This document shows positions 33,362 to 42,331 of a stretch of 64,000 nucleotides of DNA, piece by piece. The DNA is taken from contig NC_009922.1 in NCBI RefSeq assembly GCF_000018325.1, positions 1,488,001 to 1,552,000 of the forward strand, written 5' to 3'. The stretch is from Alkaliphilus oremlandii OhILAs. Its GTDB lineage: Bacteria > Bacillota > Clostridia > Peptostreptococcales > Natronincolaceae. A program made the position numbers and the translations under genes. Position 1 is the first letter of the stretch; the number at the start of each line of letters is the position of its first letter. The notes beneath the pieces are model-generated. The model did no database searches and was not told the origin of the DNA. It was given only the letters and a program-made list of their open reading frames with translations.

Positions 33362-34150
33362 TTGAACAACAAAGAAAGATTGGTGGATCATATCCAAGAT
33401 CTTGGACTGAAAAATACCATGCTCAAGATCTTGGACAGAGTAGAAGCTGTATCAAAAAAACATGAAATTAAGACGACGGACTTTTTAAATCCACAAGAAA
33501 TTGTTATGGCTTGTGAAATCCTCCATACTGTAAGAGATATTCAATATGTGGTTTCTGGCGGGTATGATGAAGCTGAAAGAAAATTGATTACCATTTTTCC
33601 TGAATATTTAGAAGGTTATGGTGTGGAGATACCCATCGCTGTATTTGAAATCAAAGGTACTTCTCAGTTTGAAAAATTAAATCATCGTGATTATCTAGGC
33701 GCGATCCTAGGCTTAGGTTTAAAAAGAGAGAAAATAGGAGATATTATAGTACATAATGAAATAAGCCAAGTAATCGTACATGAGAGTCTTAAAGACTATA
33801 TTTTCTATAATTTAAATAAGGTTGGAAATGTTTCTGTCAAAATAAAGGAATTAGAGATCAGTGATATTATCCCACCAAAGATTGAATATAAAGAGATCCG
33901 AGGTAATGTATCCTCCCTTAGGCTGGACGCTATTTTGAGTCTAGCGTATAAGATTTCCCGAAGCGAAGCACAGGAGCTGATATCGAAGGAACGCGTCAGT
34001 GTTAATTGGAAAAACACGACAAAATCGGCACAGGATGTGACGGAAGGGAATATAATTTCTGTTAAGGGAAAAGGAAGAGTAAAAATCGCTGCCATAGAAG
34101 GAAAAACAAAGTCCGATAGAATTGTTGTAAGTGTACATAAGTTTGTTTAA
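33362..34150 (+). CDS. ylmH: YlmH, S4-domain RNA-binding protein
   Basis: A 262-aa protein with an N-terminal alpha/beta region and a C-terminal S4 RNA-binding domain (SLRLDAILSLAYKISRSEAQELISKERVSVNWK). In other bacteria the homolog has been linked to ribosome rescue and division. TTG 33362 is preceded by GAAGAGGTG at 7-base spacing and gives MNNKERLVDHI; the in-frame GTG 33353 overlaps that ribosome site. It is followed 23 bases on by divIVA. Confidence 0.88.
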   Translation: MNNKERLVDHIQDLGLKNTMLKILDRVEAVSKKHEIKTTDFLNPQEIVMACEILHTVRDIQYVVSGGYDEAERKLITIFPEYLEGYGVEIPIAVFEIKGTSQFEKLNHRDYLGAILGLGLKREKIGDIIVHNEISQVIVHESLKDYIFYNLNKVGNVSVKIKELEISDIIPPKIEYKEIRGNVSSLRLDAILSLAYKISRSEAQELISKERVSVNWKNTTKSAQDVTEGNIISVKGKGRVKIAAIEGKTKSDRIVVSVHKFV

Positions 34151-34173
34151 ATAGCGTGGAGGTGTGAATAGAG

Positions 34174-34653
34174 ATGATAACTCCTTTAGAAATACAGAAT
34201 AAAGAGTTTAAAAAAGGCATTCGCGGATATAAAGAAGATGAGGTGGATGAATTTTTAGATCAGGTCATGATTGATTATGAGAAGCTTTATAAAGAAAATA
34301 TAGAGCTGAAAGAAAAAATTGAAACTGCTCATCATCAGATGGCAAAATACAAAGATATAGAAGAGACACTGAAAAACACCTTAATTGTTGCACAAAATGC
34401 AGCAGAAGATTTAAGAGCAAATTCTCATAAAAAATCGGAGTTAATTATAGAAGAAGCCGAGATGAAAGGAAAAGAGATCATTGCTAGAGCACACAGAGAA
34501 GTAGAAGAAATCAGAAATGAATTTGAAGATACAAAAAAGCAAATGCAGAGCTTCAAAACTAGATTTAAGACTTTGCTACAATCCCAGCTGGATTCTTTTG
34601 TAAAGGAATATGATGAACTATCTGAAGATAATGAAGATAGCCAAACGGCTTGA
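34174..34653 (+). CDS. divIVA: DivIVA, polar and septal curvature-sensing protein
   Basis: A 159-aa coiled-coil protein with the DivIVA lipid-binding start TPLEIQNKEFKKGIRGYKEDEVDEF, then long coiled coils from about residue 28 to 145. It marks negatively curved membranes and recruits division or sporulation proteins. This is the standard end of the yggS-sepF-yggT-ylmH-divIVA cluster. The stop TGA overlaps the -35 of the mtnN promoter. Confidence 0.95.
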   Translation: MITPLEIQNKEFKKGIRGYKEDEVDEFLDQVMIDYEKLYKENIELKEKIETAHHQMAKYKDIEETLKNTLIVAQNAAEDLRANSHKKSELIIEEAEMKGKEIIARAHREVEEIRNEFEDTKKQMQSFKTRFKTLLQSQLDSFVKEYDELSEDNEDSQTA

Positions 34654-34678
34654 CTATTACTTTAATACTGTATATAAT
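34650..34678 (+). promoter_or_regulatory. SigA-type promoter of mtnN
   Basis: TTGACT (34650-34655), 17-base spacer, TATAAT (34673-34678). It overlaps the divIVA stop. The expected start site is near 34685, upstream of the hairpin at 34701-34727. Confidence 0.75.
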
Positions 34679-34700
34679 ACAACTAAAAAAGTATTGTTAT

Positions 34701-34727
34701 AAAGCCGCATGAGATGGATGCGGCTTT
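34701..34727 (+). terminator. Terminator-like hairpin in the mtnN leader
   Basis: AAAGCCGCAT (34701-34710) pairs perfectly with ATGCGGCTTT (34718-34727) across GAGATGG, then ATTAATTT. It could end divIVA transcripts, but it lies between the mtnN promoter and ATG, so it could also attenuate mtnN. The T-run is weak. Confidence 0.6.
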
Positions 34728-34758
34728 ATTAATTTAGAGGCGATTAGGAGGATTTTCT

Positions 34759-35457
34759 ATGAATAGAATCGGAATCATAGGTGCAATGGACGAGGAAATT
34801 GATGTTTTTAAAGAGGAGATGGAAATAAAGGAAGTTAAATCAATCGCGAATATTGATTTTTACATAGGGAATATCTATGGGAAATCCGTAGTACTTGTAA
34901 GATGTGGTATAGGAAAGGTAAATGCAGCAATCTGCACGCAAATCCTCATCAGTGAATTGAATGTAGATTTGGTGATCAACACAGGGGTAGCAGGTGCCAT
35001 CAATGATGAACTAGATGTAATGGATATCGTTGTTTCAACAGATGTACTTCAGCACGATTTTGATGTTACAGGTTTTGGCTATCAATTGGGAGAAATCCCT
35101 AGAATGGACACATTCATTTTTCCAGCGGATGCTCATTTGGTTGAAAAAACAGTGTCAGCATCAGAACGTGTATTAAAAAATAATAAGGTAATCAAAGGAA
35201 GAGTTGTTTCTGGCGATATATTTGTAAGCGATATGAAGTTAAAAGAAAATTTACTCAAGAACTTTAGTGCAGATTGCACAGAGATGGAAGGTGCTGCCAT
35301 AGGACATACATGCTATGTTAACAACATCCCTTTTGTTGTGATTAGAGCCATGTCAGACAAGGCGGACGGGTCAGCAGGTACCAATTATAACGAATTTGTA
35401 CAGGAAGCCATAGCGAACTCTAAAGAAATCGTAAAAATAATGTTAAAGCAAATTTAA
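34759..35457 (+). CDS. mtnN: MtnN, 5'-methylthioadenosine/S-adenosylhomocysteine nucleosidase
   Basis: Hydrolyses MTA and SAH to adenine plus the thioribose, recycling the products of SAM use. The 232-aa protein begins NRIGIIGAMDEEI, and has NTGVAGAI, the GYQLGEIPRMDTF loop, TEMEGAAIGHTC with the catalytic acidic and aromatic surroundings, and a C-terminal ISRAMSDKADGSAG-like stretch (here IRAMSDKADGS). Length is normal. It has its own promoter and AGGAGG ribosome site. Confidence 0.95.
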   Translation: MNRIGIIGAMDEEIDVFKEEMEIKEVKSIANIDFYIGNIYGKSVVLVRCGIGKVNAAICTQILISELNVDLVINTGVAGAINDELDVMDIVVSTDVLQHDFDVTGFGYQLGEIPRMDTFIFPADAHLVEKTVSASERVLKNNKVIKGRVVSGDIFVSDMKLKENLLKNFSADCTEMEGAAIGHTCYVNNIPFVVIRAMSDKADGSAGTNYNEFVQEAIANSKEIVKIMLKQI

Positions 35458-35470
35458 GAAGGAATGGCAT

Positions 35471-36259
35471 ATGAATTTAAATTTAATAGGAAAAAAAAAT
35501 CATGAAGAAAATAAAATAATCCAAATAGGAAATCTGAAGATCGGTAGCGGAAAAGCTATTGTGATCGCAGGACCATGTTCCATAGAAAATGAGCAACAGA
35601 TTGATGCTGCGGCCAATATCGTCAAAAAATTAGGTGGTCATATCCTAAGAGGTGGTGCATTTAAGCCTAGAACTTCTCCGTATTCATTCCAAGGTTTAGG
35701 AGAAGAAGGCTTAAGATTATTGAAAGAAGCTGGAGAGAAATATGGATTGCCAGTGGTTTCTGAAGTAATGGACACACGAGATGTGGAAATGGTAAGTAAA
35801 TACGTAGATATCTTGCAAATTGGGTCCAGGAACATGCAAAACTTTAGCCTTTTAAAAGAGGTGGGGAGAACCCAAAAACCGATTTTATTAAAACGAGGGA
35901 TGACAGCCACCATAGAAGATTGGTTAATGGCAGCCGAATATATTGCGTATGAAGGCAACGAAGATATTATTCTTTGTGAACGTGGTGTTCGAACATTTGA
36001 AACATATACTAGAAACACTTTAGATCTAGCCGCTGTACCCATTATAAAAAATCTATCGAAGCTTCCAATTATAGTAGATCCAAGCCACGGTACGGGTCGA
36101 AAGGAATTGATACGACCTATGACAAAAGCCTCTTTGGCAGCGGGCGCAGATGGTGTTATGATAGAAATTCATCCAAATCCATGTGAAGCTTTATCCGATG
36201 GAGAGCAATCATTAAATTTTGAAGAGTTTCATATACTGATGAAAGAAATCAATCATTAA
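35471..36259 (+). CDS. aroF: AroF-type DAHP synthase (3-deoxy-7-phosphoheptulonate synthase)
   Basis: Joins PEP and erythrose 4-phosphate at the entry of the shikimate pathway. The 262-aa protein belongs to the short class without a chorismate mutase domain: AGPCSIENEQQ, LRGGAFKPRTSPYSFQG, QIGSRNMQNFSLL, LLKRGM, CERGVRTFE, DPSHGTGRKE and IEIHPNP are all visible. No other aro genes lie nearby. AAGGAATGGC is its ribosome site. Confidence 0.95.
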   Translation: MNLNLIGKKNHEENKIIQIGNLKIGSGKAIVIAGPCSIENEQQIDAAANIVKKLGGHILRGGAFKPRTSPYSFQGLGEEGLRLLKEAGEKYGLPVVSEVMDTRDVEMVSKYVDILQIGSRNMQNFSLLKEVGRTQKPILLKRGMTATIEDWLMAAEYIAYEGNEDIILCERGVRTFETYTRNTLDLAAVPIIKNLSKLPIIVDPSHGTGRKELIRPMTKASLAAGADGVMIEIHPNPCEALSDGEQSLNFEEFHILMKEINH

Positions 36260-36323
36260 ACTCTATTGAATACAAACTAATAAAAACCAATCTATAGGGC
36301 AAAATAAATTTATGGAGGGAACT

Positions 36324-36629
36324 ATGTCTAAAGATAGAGATAATCTAGTTGAAGAAATAGCTAAAGAAATTACGAATATGAGCCATGTAGAGCGATTGTC
36401 ACGAAAGATGGACAATATGAGAATCGCTGAATATACAGAAATGATAACCAACCCTAAAAGAATTATTTGGATGAATTTCATTGCTGGATTGGCTAGAGGA
36501 TTGGGCATGGGCATTGGTTTTACTATTTTAGCTGGAATTGTGATCTATTTACTACAAAGTTGGGTTAAGCTTCCATTTATCGGTAAGGTAATAGCAGATT
36601 TATTAGATATCATTGACGCCTATAGATAG
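36324..36629 (+). CDS. DUF5665-like small membrane protein
   Basis: A 101-aa protein: charged N-terminal half (about residues 1-55) then a membrane segment (GLGMGIGFTILAGIVIYLLQSWV) and a final IGKVIADLLDII stretch. I place it in DUF5665 by memory; function unknown. ATG 36324 follows TGGAGGGAA; an ATG at 36312 lacks a ribosome site. The next gene starts 10 bases later. Confidence 0.7.
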   Translation: MSKDRDNLVEEIAKEITNMSHVERLSRKMDNMRIAEYTEMITNPKRIIWMNFIAGLARGLGMGIGFTILAGIVIYLLQSWVKLPFIGKVIADLLDIIDAYR

Positions 36630-36639
36630 GAGGATTGTA

Positions 36640-37320
36640 TTGGAGAAAAAGAAACTGGAATATTTTAGAGGGAAGTTGCTAAAAGAAAAAAAGCAAGTGA
36701 TGAAAACCATCGAGTTGATGAAGAGCCATTATCCTACAGATGCATCAATGAAGGAATATACAGAGGAATTGTCGAGCTATGATAATCATCCTGCGGATTT
36801 GGGCTCAGAAATGTTTATGATGGAAATGCAGAATAATCTTGAAAATCACGAAAAAAATAGACTGCTGGAAATAGACGATGCGGTTCAAAAGATCAATGAA
36901 GGAACTTATGGCAATTGTCAAATTTGTGGAAATAAAATTCTAGAAGAAAGACTAGAAATTATGCCGGCATCCATTACTTGTATCGATTGTGCAGAAAAAG
37001 AAATTGAAAGCTATAAGCTCAGCACAGATCGATCCGTAGAAGAAGAAATTTTGTCCCCTGCTTTTGAACGAAATAACAAAGATGGTGAGGATTATACAGG
37101 CTTTGATGGAGAGGATGCATACCAAGCTGTAGAAGAATTCAATAAGATTTCGAATGATCCGTCCTTTGCTACTGGAGATCAGCTAGGGATATTTGACGAT
37201 TATAGCATCGGATCTGTCGAGGCGATTGAGAATATCTCAGAAGAATATTACAAATCCCAATTGCCATACACGGGAAATAAGAATAACATTGAAAGTTTAC
37301 AAGATGAAAGTGATATTTAG
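36640..37320 (+). CDS. YteA-type TraR/DksA zinc-finger protein
   Basis: A 226-aa protein. The N-terminal part is a coiled-coil (about residues 1-55). The four-cysteine zinc finger of the TraR/DksA family is at about residues 85-120 (CQICGNKILEERLEIMPASITCIDC). A long acidic C-terminal part follows, typical of the YteA subfamily from spore formers. TTG 36640 follows AGGAGG. Whether it binds RNA polymerase as DksA does is not known. Confidence 0.85.
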   Translation: MEKKKLEYFRGKLLKEKKQVMKTIELMKSHYPTDASMKEYTEELSSYDNHPADLGSEMFMMEMQNNLENHEKNRLLEIDDAVQKINEGTYGNCQICGNKILEERLEIMPASITCIDCAEKEIESYKLSTDRSVEEEILSPAFERNNKDGEDYTGFDGEDAYQAVEEFNKISNDPSFATGDQLGIFDDYSIGSVEAIENISEEYYKSQLPYTGNKNNIESLQDESDI

Positions 37321-37347
37321 AAAAAAGATACATTTTGTATCTTTTTT
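37321..37347 (+). terminator. Terminator after yteA
   Basis: AAAAAAGATACA, loop TTT, TGTATCTTTTTT. Symmetric, so it could act on both strands. Confidence 0.8.
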
Positions 37348-37357
37348 CTTTTGATAA

Positions 37358-37366
37358 TGGTATAAT
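37358..37366 (+). promoter_or_regulatory. Extended -10 promoter of lspA-rluD-pyrR
   Basis: TGG-TATAAT at 37358-37366, 39 bases before the lspA ATG. There is no good -35, because the site would fall in the terminator. Confidence 0.5.
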
Positions 37367-37404
37367 CATAAATTGAAGGAAATGATCGGAAGGAGAAAGG
37401 AATA

Positions 37405-37839
37405 ATGAGCTATATCATAATAATTGCAGTAGTTTTATTCGATCAATTAAGCAAAGTGTTGACTTTAAAATATCTTGCTCCAATAAAAGATATTCCTATT
37501 ATCAAGAATGTATTTCATTTAACCTATGTAGAGAACCGTGGTGCTGCGTTCGGGATGCTACAAAATCAAAAAGTATTTTTTGTCGTCACAACGATTATAA
37601 TTTTAGGTGCTATATATTTTTACGTTCGTAATAACAAGCCCAATCGTTTCCTGACCATCAGCCTCAGTTTAATTGTTGGTGGTGCCCTTGGTAATTTTAT
37701 CGATCGAATTCGATTAGGCTTTGTCGTCGACTACTTTAATTTTACACTGATTAATTTTCCAGTCTTCAACATAGCCGACTCCGCTGTGGTAATTGGTGCT
37801 TTTTTAGTCAGTATCTATATTATAAAATATGATCTATAA
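37405..37839 (+). CDS. lspA: LspA, lipoprotein signal peptidase II
   Basis: Membrane aspartic peptidase that cleaves prolipoprotein signal peptides. The 144-aa product has four hydrophobic segments, an N-terminal DQLSK motif, ENRGAAFGML, GNFIDRIRLGFVVDYF, and FNIADSAVVIG; the two catalytic aspartates lie in the last two motifs. GAAGGAGAAAGG precedes ATG 37405. rluD follows 33 bases later. Confidence 0.97.
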   Translation: MSYIIIIAVVLFDQLSKVLTLKYLAPIKDIPIIKNVFHLTYVENRGAAFGMLQNQKVFFVVTTIIILGAIYFYVRNNKPNRFLTISLSLIVGGALGNFIDRIRLGFVVDYFNFTLINFPVFNIADSAVVIGAFLVSIYIIKYDL

Positions 37840-37872
37840 GACAATCATTGGTAGTAAAAGGAGAGATATTTC

Positions 37873-38799
37873 TTGGAACAAGAGAGATTAAGAGTACTAG
37901 AAGAAGATGTGGACAATCGATTAGATCTATACATATCAGAACAATATGAGGAGCTAAGCCGTAGCTATATCCAGAAGCTGATCAAAGATCACCATATCAA
38001 GGTGAATGGTAAGATAGAGAAAGCCAAATATATGATTAAACTGGGCGATGAGATCGAAATTAACCTGCCACAGGTTGAAGAAGTAACCATAGAGCCTGAG
38101 AATATTCCACTGACCATTGTATATGAAGATGAAGATGTCATTGTAGTGGATAAGCCACAGGGAATGGTGGTGCATCCTGCACCTGGCAACTATTCGGGTA
38201 CATTAGTGAATGCGCTTCTTTTTCATTGTAAAAACCAGCTTTCCGATGTAAATGGTCCCATGCGTCCGGGAATTGTTCATCGGATCGACAAAGATACCTC
38301 TGGACTGCTAGTGGTTGCGAAAAACAATGCTGCCCACGAAATATTAGCGGAACAATTTAGAGCCCATACCAATACACGAAAATACCATGCGATTGTGGTT
38401 GGCAATATCAGAGAAAAAGAGGCGGCAGTAGATGCACCTATTGGACGTCACCCTGTGGACCGATTAAAGAGAGCCGTTATGAATGATGGAAAGCATGCTG
38501 TTACCCATTTTAAGGTGTTGGAAGTCTTTAGGGACTTTACCTATATTGAAGCGAAATTGGAGACTGGAAGAACTCATCAAATTAGAGTTCATCTATCCTA
38601 TATTGGGAATCCTCTGGTTGGCGATCCTTTATATGGTGCTAAAAGTTCAAAATTCAACTTAAAAGGTCAGATTCTTCATGCTAAAGTGTTCGGTTTTATC
38701 CACCCAAAAACAAAGGAATACATGGAATTTACATCGGACCTACCAGAATATTTTAATAAAGTATTAAGGGTATTGAGAAACAATTATTCTAGAGAATAA
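37873..38799 (+). CDS. rluD: RluD-type 23S rRNA pseudouridine synthase
   Basis: Makes pseudouridines in helix 69 of 23S rRNA in the E. coli homolog. The 308-aa protein has an N-terminal S4 domain ([28 protein letters not shown]) and the catalytic loop [16 protein letters not shown] with its essential Asp, then [26 protein letters not shown] 37873 follows AAGGAGAGA. It is often next to lspA in Firmicutes. Confidence 0.95.
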
Positions 38800-38818
38800 T
38801 ATTTTAGGAGGTACTGTG

Positions 38819-39349
38819 ATGGAGAAGCAAGTTCAGATTTTAGATGAGAGTGGAATTAATCGTGCCCTTACGAGAATTGCCCATGAAATTCTAGAAAAGA
38901 ACAAGGGCAGTAAAGATGTAATTTTAGTAGGAATCAAAACGAGAGGCGTTCCCTTAGCCAATCGATTGGCAGAAAAAATAAAAACCATAGAAGGCAGTGA
39001 AGTAGCCGTCGGTATATTAGACATTACTCTGTATAGAGATGACTTAACAAAAGAGCAGTTAGACCCAGTGGTACATGGCTCTGACGTTAAAGTTGACATC
39101 AATGAAAAAACTGTGATCTTAGTGGATGATGTGCTATACACTGGAAGAACCACGAGAGCGGCTTTGGATGCTTTGGTAGATATCGGGAGACCTAAAGTCA
39201 TTCAACTGGCGGTGCTGGTAGACCGAGGTCATAGAGAACTGCCCATCAGAGCAGATTACGTAGGAAAAAATGTTCCCACATCAAAAGAGGAGATTATCAA
39301 AGTACAGATTAAAGAGATTGACGGTAATAATAGCGTATTATTGAAATAG
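38819..39349 (+). CDS. pyrR: PyrR, uracil-sensing regulator / uracil phosphoribosyltransferase
   Basis: UMP-dependent mRNA-binding attenuation protein with uracil phosphoribosyltransferase activity. The 176-aa product has the PRPP-binding motif [21 protein letters not shown], and the family start [20 protein letters not shown] 38819 is spaced 7 bases from AGGAGG; GTG 38816 is the other possibility. No pyrimidine operon and no PyrR-type attenuator was found in the window, so its targets must lie elsewhere. Confidence 0.95.
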
Positions 39350-39372
39350 ACTGCCCATAGGCAGTCTATTTT
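39345..39372. terminator. Bidirectional terminator between pyrR and rqcH
   Basis: AATAGACTGCC, loop CATA, GGCAGTCTATT, with A-rich and T-rich flanks. It lies between convergent genes. Confidence 0.85.
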
Positions 39373-39373
39373 A

Positions 39374-41155
39374 TTAAGCATCAATTTTACGGATATCTGC
39401 AATAGATCGTTCATCACCATCGACCAATACTGTAGAATAATCAACGTAATTTACCATCCCTGGCTTAGCGCCACTTTGTTTTTTTACATTCTTTCTTGCC
39501 GTATAATCAACGGCAACCTTGGAAGAATCCTTTGCCTTACTATAGTATGCAGCTAAGGTTGCTGCTTCTAAAATAGATTGTTCCGTAGGAGAATTCTCAC
39601 CCTTTTTTAATATGACGTGGGAACCGGGCAGATCTTTAATATGGAACCAAAGATCTTCTTTAGCGGATACCTTAAAGGTAATTTCATCATTTTGTTTGTT
39701 GTTTTTACCCACCAAGATCTCCAAACCTTCAGAAGACATATATTTTAGATAATTGGATTTTTTATTTTGATTAGAGCTAGCGCCCTTTTTCACCGCTCTC
39801 TTTTTTATAAAACCAGTTTCTTCAAGTTCTGCACGAATTTCTTCGATATCGGAAAGGTGCGTGCATTGATCGATGCTCACAAGAATTTGTTCCAGATAAT
39901 GAATTTCTTCTTGTGTTTTTTCTATCTGATGGTTTACTTGAATCAATGCGGTTTTACCTTTGCTATAAAGCTTAAAGTATCGTTGGGCATTTTGTGCAGG
40001 ACTGAGGCGTTTATCTAAAGAAATAGTAATGGAACTGCAATTTTCATCATAATAATTAATCAATTCCACTTCTTCTTCTCCCTTTGGTACCTGATAAATA
40101 TTTGCCGTAATCAAATCTCCATAAAGCTTATATTTTTCTGACTCATGGGCATTGTCTAGGTCCTTATTTAAATTATTCAATTTGTTATACAATCGATCCA
40201 GCTTTAGAGAAACACTTTTACGAAGATCAACAGTTCTTTGTTTCATTCTCTCCTTGGAGGCTCTCTGAAGATAAAAGCCTTCCAGTAATTCATTCACCGA
40301 TTCGAAAGAATTTCGTGTATAGTACCGGAGATGGGAAATTTCTATAGCGTTAAAATCGATGTACTTGCCAGAGGCTTCATCTAAATAAACCGATGGGCTA
40401 AAATTATGGTTTTTAATTTGGTTCATTAAGTATAAAAAGGAACTATAAATTGATTTTAAATTATCTTCACTTAAATTCGTCAATAGGATATCTTCATCTA
40501 TTGAAGAGACAAAGCAGATCTCTCTAGAAATCAGTGGGGATATACCATGAAAGCTTGTATATAAAGCCTTGTACAGGGAAGTTCTTTGATCTTTTTCCTT
40601 CAATATGGATAAAAAGTCTTCCATAGAAATTCCTTGAGGATCAAATTTATCCTGTGAAGGTGGCATAGCATATTGTAATCCAGGTAAAATCTGTCGGTAT
40701 CGACTGACATCGAAAGGTACCCGTTTAATGCTATCGATGATTTTATTTGTTTCAGAATCTACAAGAATGATATTGCTGTGTTTTCCCATAATCTCGATCA
40801 TAAGTTCTTTGGATTTTAAAATATTCAGTTCATCTAAGGATTCGATGATAATTTTAACGATCCGCTCAAATTGAGGTTGTACAATATCCACGATTCTTCC
40901 ACCCATCAGATGTTTTCTGAGCACCATGCAGAAATTTGGCGGTGAGGAAGGGTTCTCTTTATTTGAGGTTGTAAAATGGATCTTAGGGTAATTACTGTCG
41001 GCAGACAATAAAATTTTATGATTTTTACCATTGCTTCTTACTGTTAAAATGATTTCGTCCGTCTCCGGTTGATAAACTTTATCTATTCGACCATTGCATA
41101 ATTCTGATTTTAATTCATGGGTTAATGCAGCCACTACAAATCCGTCTAAAGCCAT
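39374..41155 (-). CDS. rqcH: RqcH/NFACT family protein (fibronectin-binding-like)
   Basis: Homolog of Bacillus RqcH, which binds split 50S subunits with stalled chains and adds alanine tails for degradation. The 593-aa protein has an NFACT-N domain (MALDGFVVAALTHEL onward), a long coiled coil (about residues 290-430), and a C-terminal NFACT-R domain (VGKNNKQNDEITFKVSAKEDLWFHIKDLPGSHV). At residues 97-98 the tRNA-contact pair is Glu-Arg rather than the Asp-Arg known from Bacillus RqcH. It reads against its neighbours. AGGAGG precedes the start. Confidence 0.93.
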   Translation of the reverse strand: MALDGFVVAALTHELKSELCNGRIDKVYQPETDEIILTVRSNGKNHKILLSADSNYPKIHFTTSNKENPSSPPNFCMVLRKHLMGGRIVDIVQPQFERIVKIIIESLDELNILKSKELMIEIMGKHSNIILVDSETNKIIDSIKRVPFDVSRYRQILPGLQYAMPPSQDKFDPQGISMEDFLSILKEKDQRTSLYKALYTSFHGISPLISREICFVSSIDEDILLTNLSEDNLKSIYSSFLYLMNQIKNHNFSPSVYLDEASGKYIDFNAIEISHLRYYTRNSFESVNELLEGFYLQRASKERMKQRTVDLRKSVSLKLDRLYNKLNNLNKDLDNAHESEKYKLYGDLITANIYQVPKGEEEVELINYYDENCSSITISLDKRLSPAQNAQRYFKLYSKGKTALIQVNHQIEKTQEEIHYLEQILVSIDQCTHLSDIEEIRAELEETGFIKKRAVKKGASSNQNKKSNYLKYMSSEGLEILVGKNNKQNDEITFKVSAKEDLWFHIKDLPGSHVILKKGENSPTEQSILEAATLAAYYSKAKDSSKVAVDYTARKNVKKQSGAKPGMVNYVDYSTVLVDGDERSIADIRKIDA

Positions 41156-41371
41156 ATGAGCATTACCTCCTATTTAGTTTGTAACCATCATAGCATAATT
41201 TAATCAATAAAACTAGAAATACATGAATTGTATAAATGTCCCAACACCAATCTGTAATAAAAACAAAAAACAATTGTATTTGGAGAACTTATTTAACTAT
41301 AGAATGCTCAAAATAAGAAAAAAGATAAATATTAATAAAACGTAATAAAATAAAGGTAATTTAAAATAAAT

Positions 41372-41393
41372 ATGGAATCAATATATATTCCAT
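41372..41393 (+). repeat. Small inverted repeat before dapF
   Basis: ATGGAAT (41372-41378) and ATTCCAT (41387-41393) lie 16 bases before the dapF ATG. The rest of the 253-base divergent rqcH-dapF spacer (41156-41408) is AT-rich; it must hold both promoters, but I could not place a convincing one. Confidence 0.4.
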
Positions 41394-41408
41394 GAAGGGG
41401 TGTAGTTA

Positions 41409-42251
41409 ATGGATGTTCAATTTAAAAAGATGCAGGGAACTGGGAACGACTTCATCGTAGTAAAATATGATGACTTTCCATTTGAAGAAAAACTGAGTCA
41501 GCTGGCTGAAAAAATTTGTGACAGACATTTTGGTATCGGTGCCGACGGACTTCTCATCGTGAATCCCTCCTCTATTGCAGATATTAGAATGGATTATTAC
41601 AATAGTGATGGATCCATAGCAGCCATGTGCGGCAATGGGATTCGATGCTTTTCAAAATTTGTATTTGATGAGGGCTTCCTAAGGACAAAACAGTTTTCTG
41701 TAGAAACCTTGGATGGGATCAAAGAGATTGCTATAATAGAGGAAAAGGGAACGGTAAAATCTGTAGAAGTAAACATGGGTCAGGTTACTTATGATACTGA
41801 AAAGATTCCCGTAGTATCAGAGGACGGATATTTTATCAATAAGAAAATTACAGTGGGCGGACAGGATTTTATCATCACTGCGGTATCCATGGGTGTACCC
41901 CATGTCATTATCTTTACTGAAAAACTAGATTTAGAACAAATCAAGTTTTTCGGTCCGCTTATAGAAAAACATGCTATATTTCCAAAGAAAACAAATGTAA
42001 ATTTTGTTCATCGAATCGATAAGGATAATATAGCAGTTAGAACATGGGAAAGGGGAGCGGGATATACACTTGCATGCGGTACTGGATCTACCAGTGCTGT
42101 AGCGGTAGCGAATAAGCTAGGTCTTGTAAATAACAATGTTAATGTAGAGGTTGAAGGTGGAAATATAAAAATTAAAATTAAAGAATCCGGCAATCTATTC
42201 ATGGAAGGACCCGCCGAAAATATTTGCTCTGGAAGGTTTTTCTTTAATTAA
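41409..42251 (+). CDS. dapF: DapF, diaminopimelate epimerase
   Basis: PLP-independent epimerase turning LL- into meso-diaminopimelate for lysine and peptidoglycan. The 280-aa protein begins [15 protein letters not shown] and carries the two catalytic cysteines in MCGNGIRCF and [10 protein letters not shown]. Length is normal. No other dap genes are close. A GAAGGGGTG site precedes the ATG. Confidence 0.96.
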
Positions 42252-42264
42252 TGGAAAATCATTC

Positions 42265-42293
42265 TTGTAATTATGAATATATAAATATAAAAT
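42265..42293 (+). promoter_or_regulatory. SigA-type promoter of the yicC-remA-gmk unit
   Basis: TTGTAA (42265-42270), 17-base spacer, TAAAAT (42288-42293), 38 bases before the yicC start. Confidence 0.55.
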
Positions 42294-42331
42294 AGTAAGC
42301 GAGAAACATCAAACGAGAGGATGAGTAGGTT

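Noticed and set aside
41156..41408. Lysine riboswitch before dapF
   Set aside because: The region lacks the conserved helices and GC-rich motifs of the lysine riboswitch.
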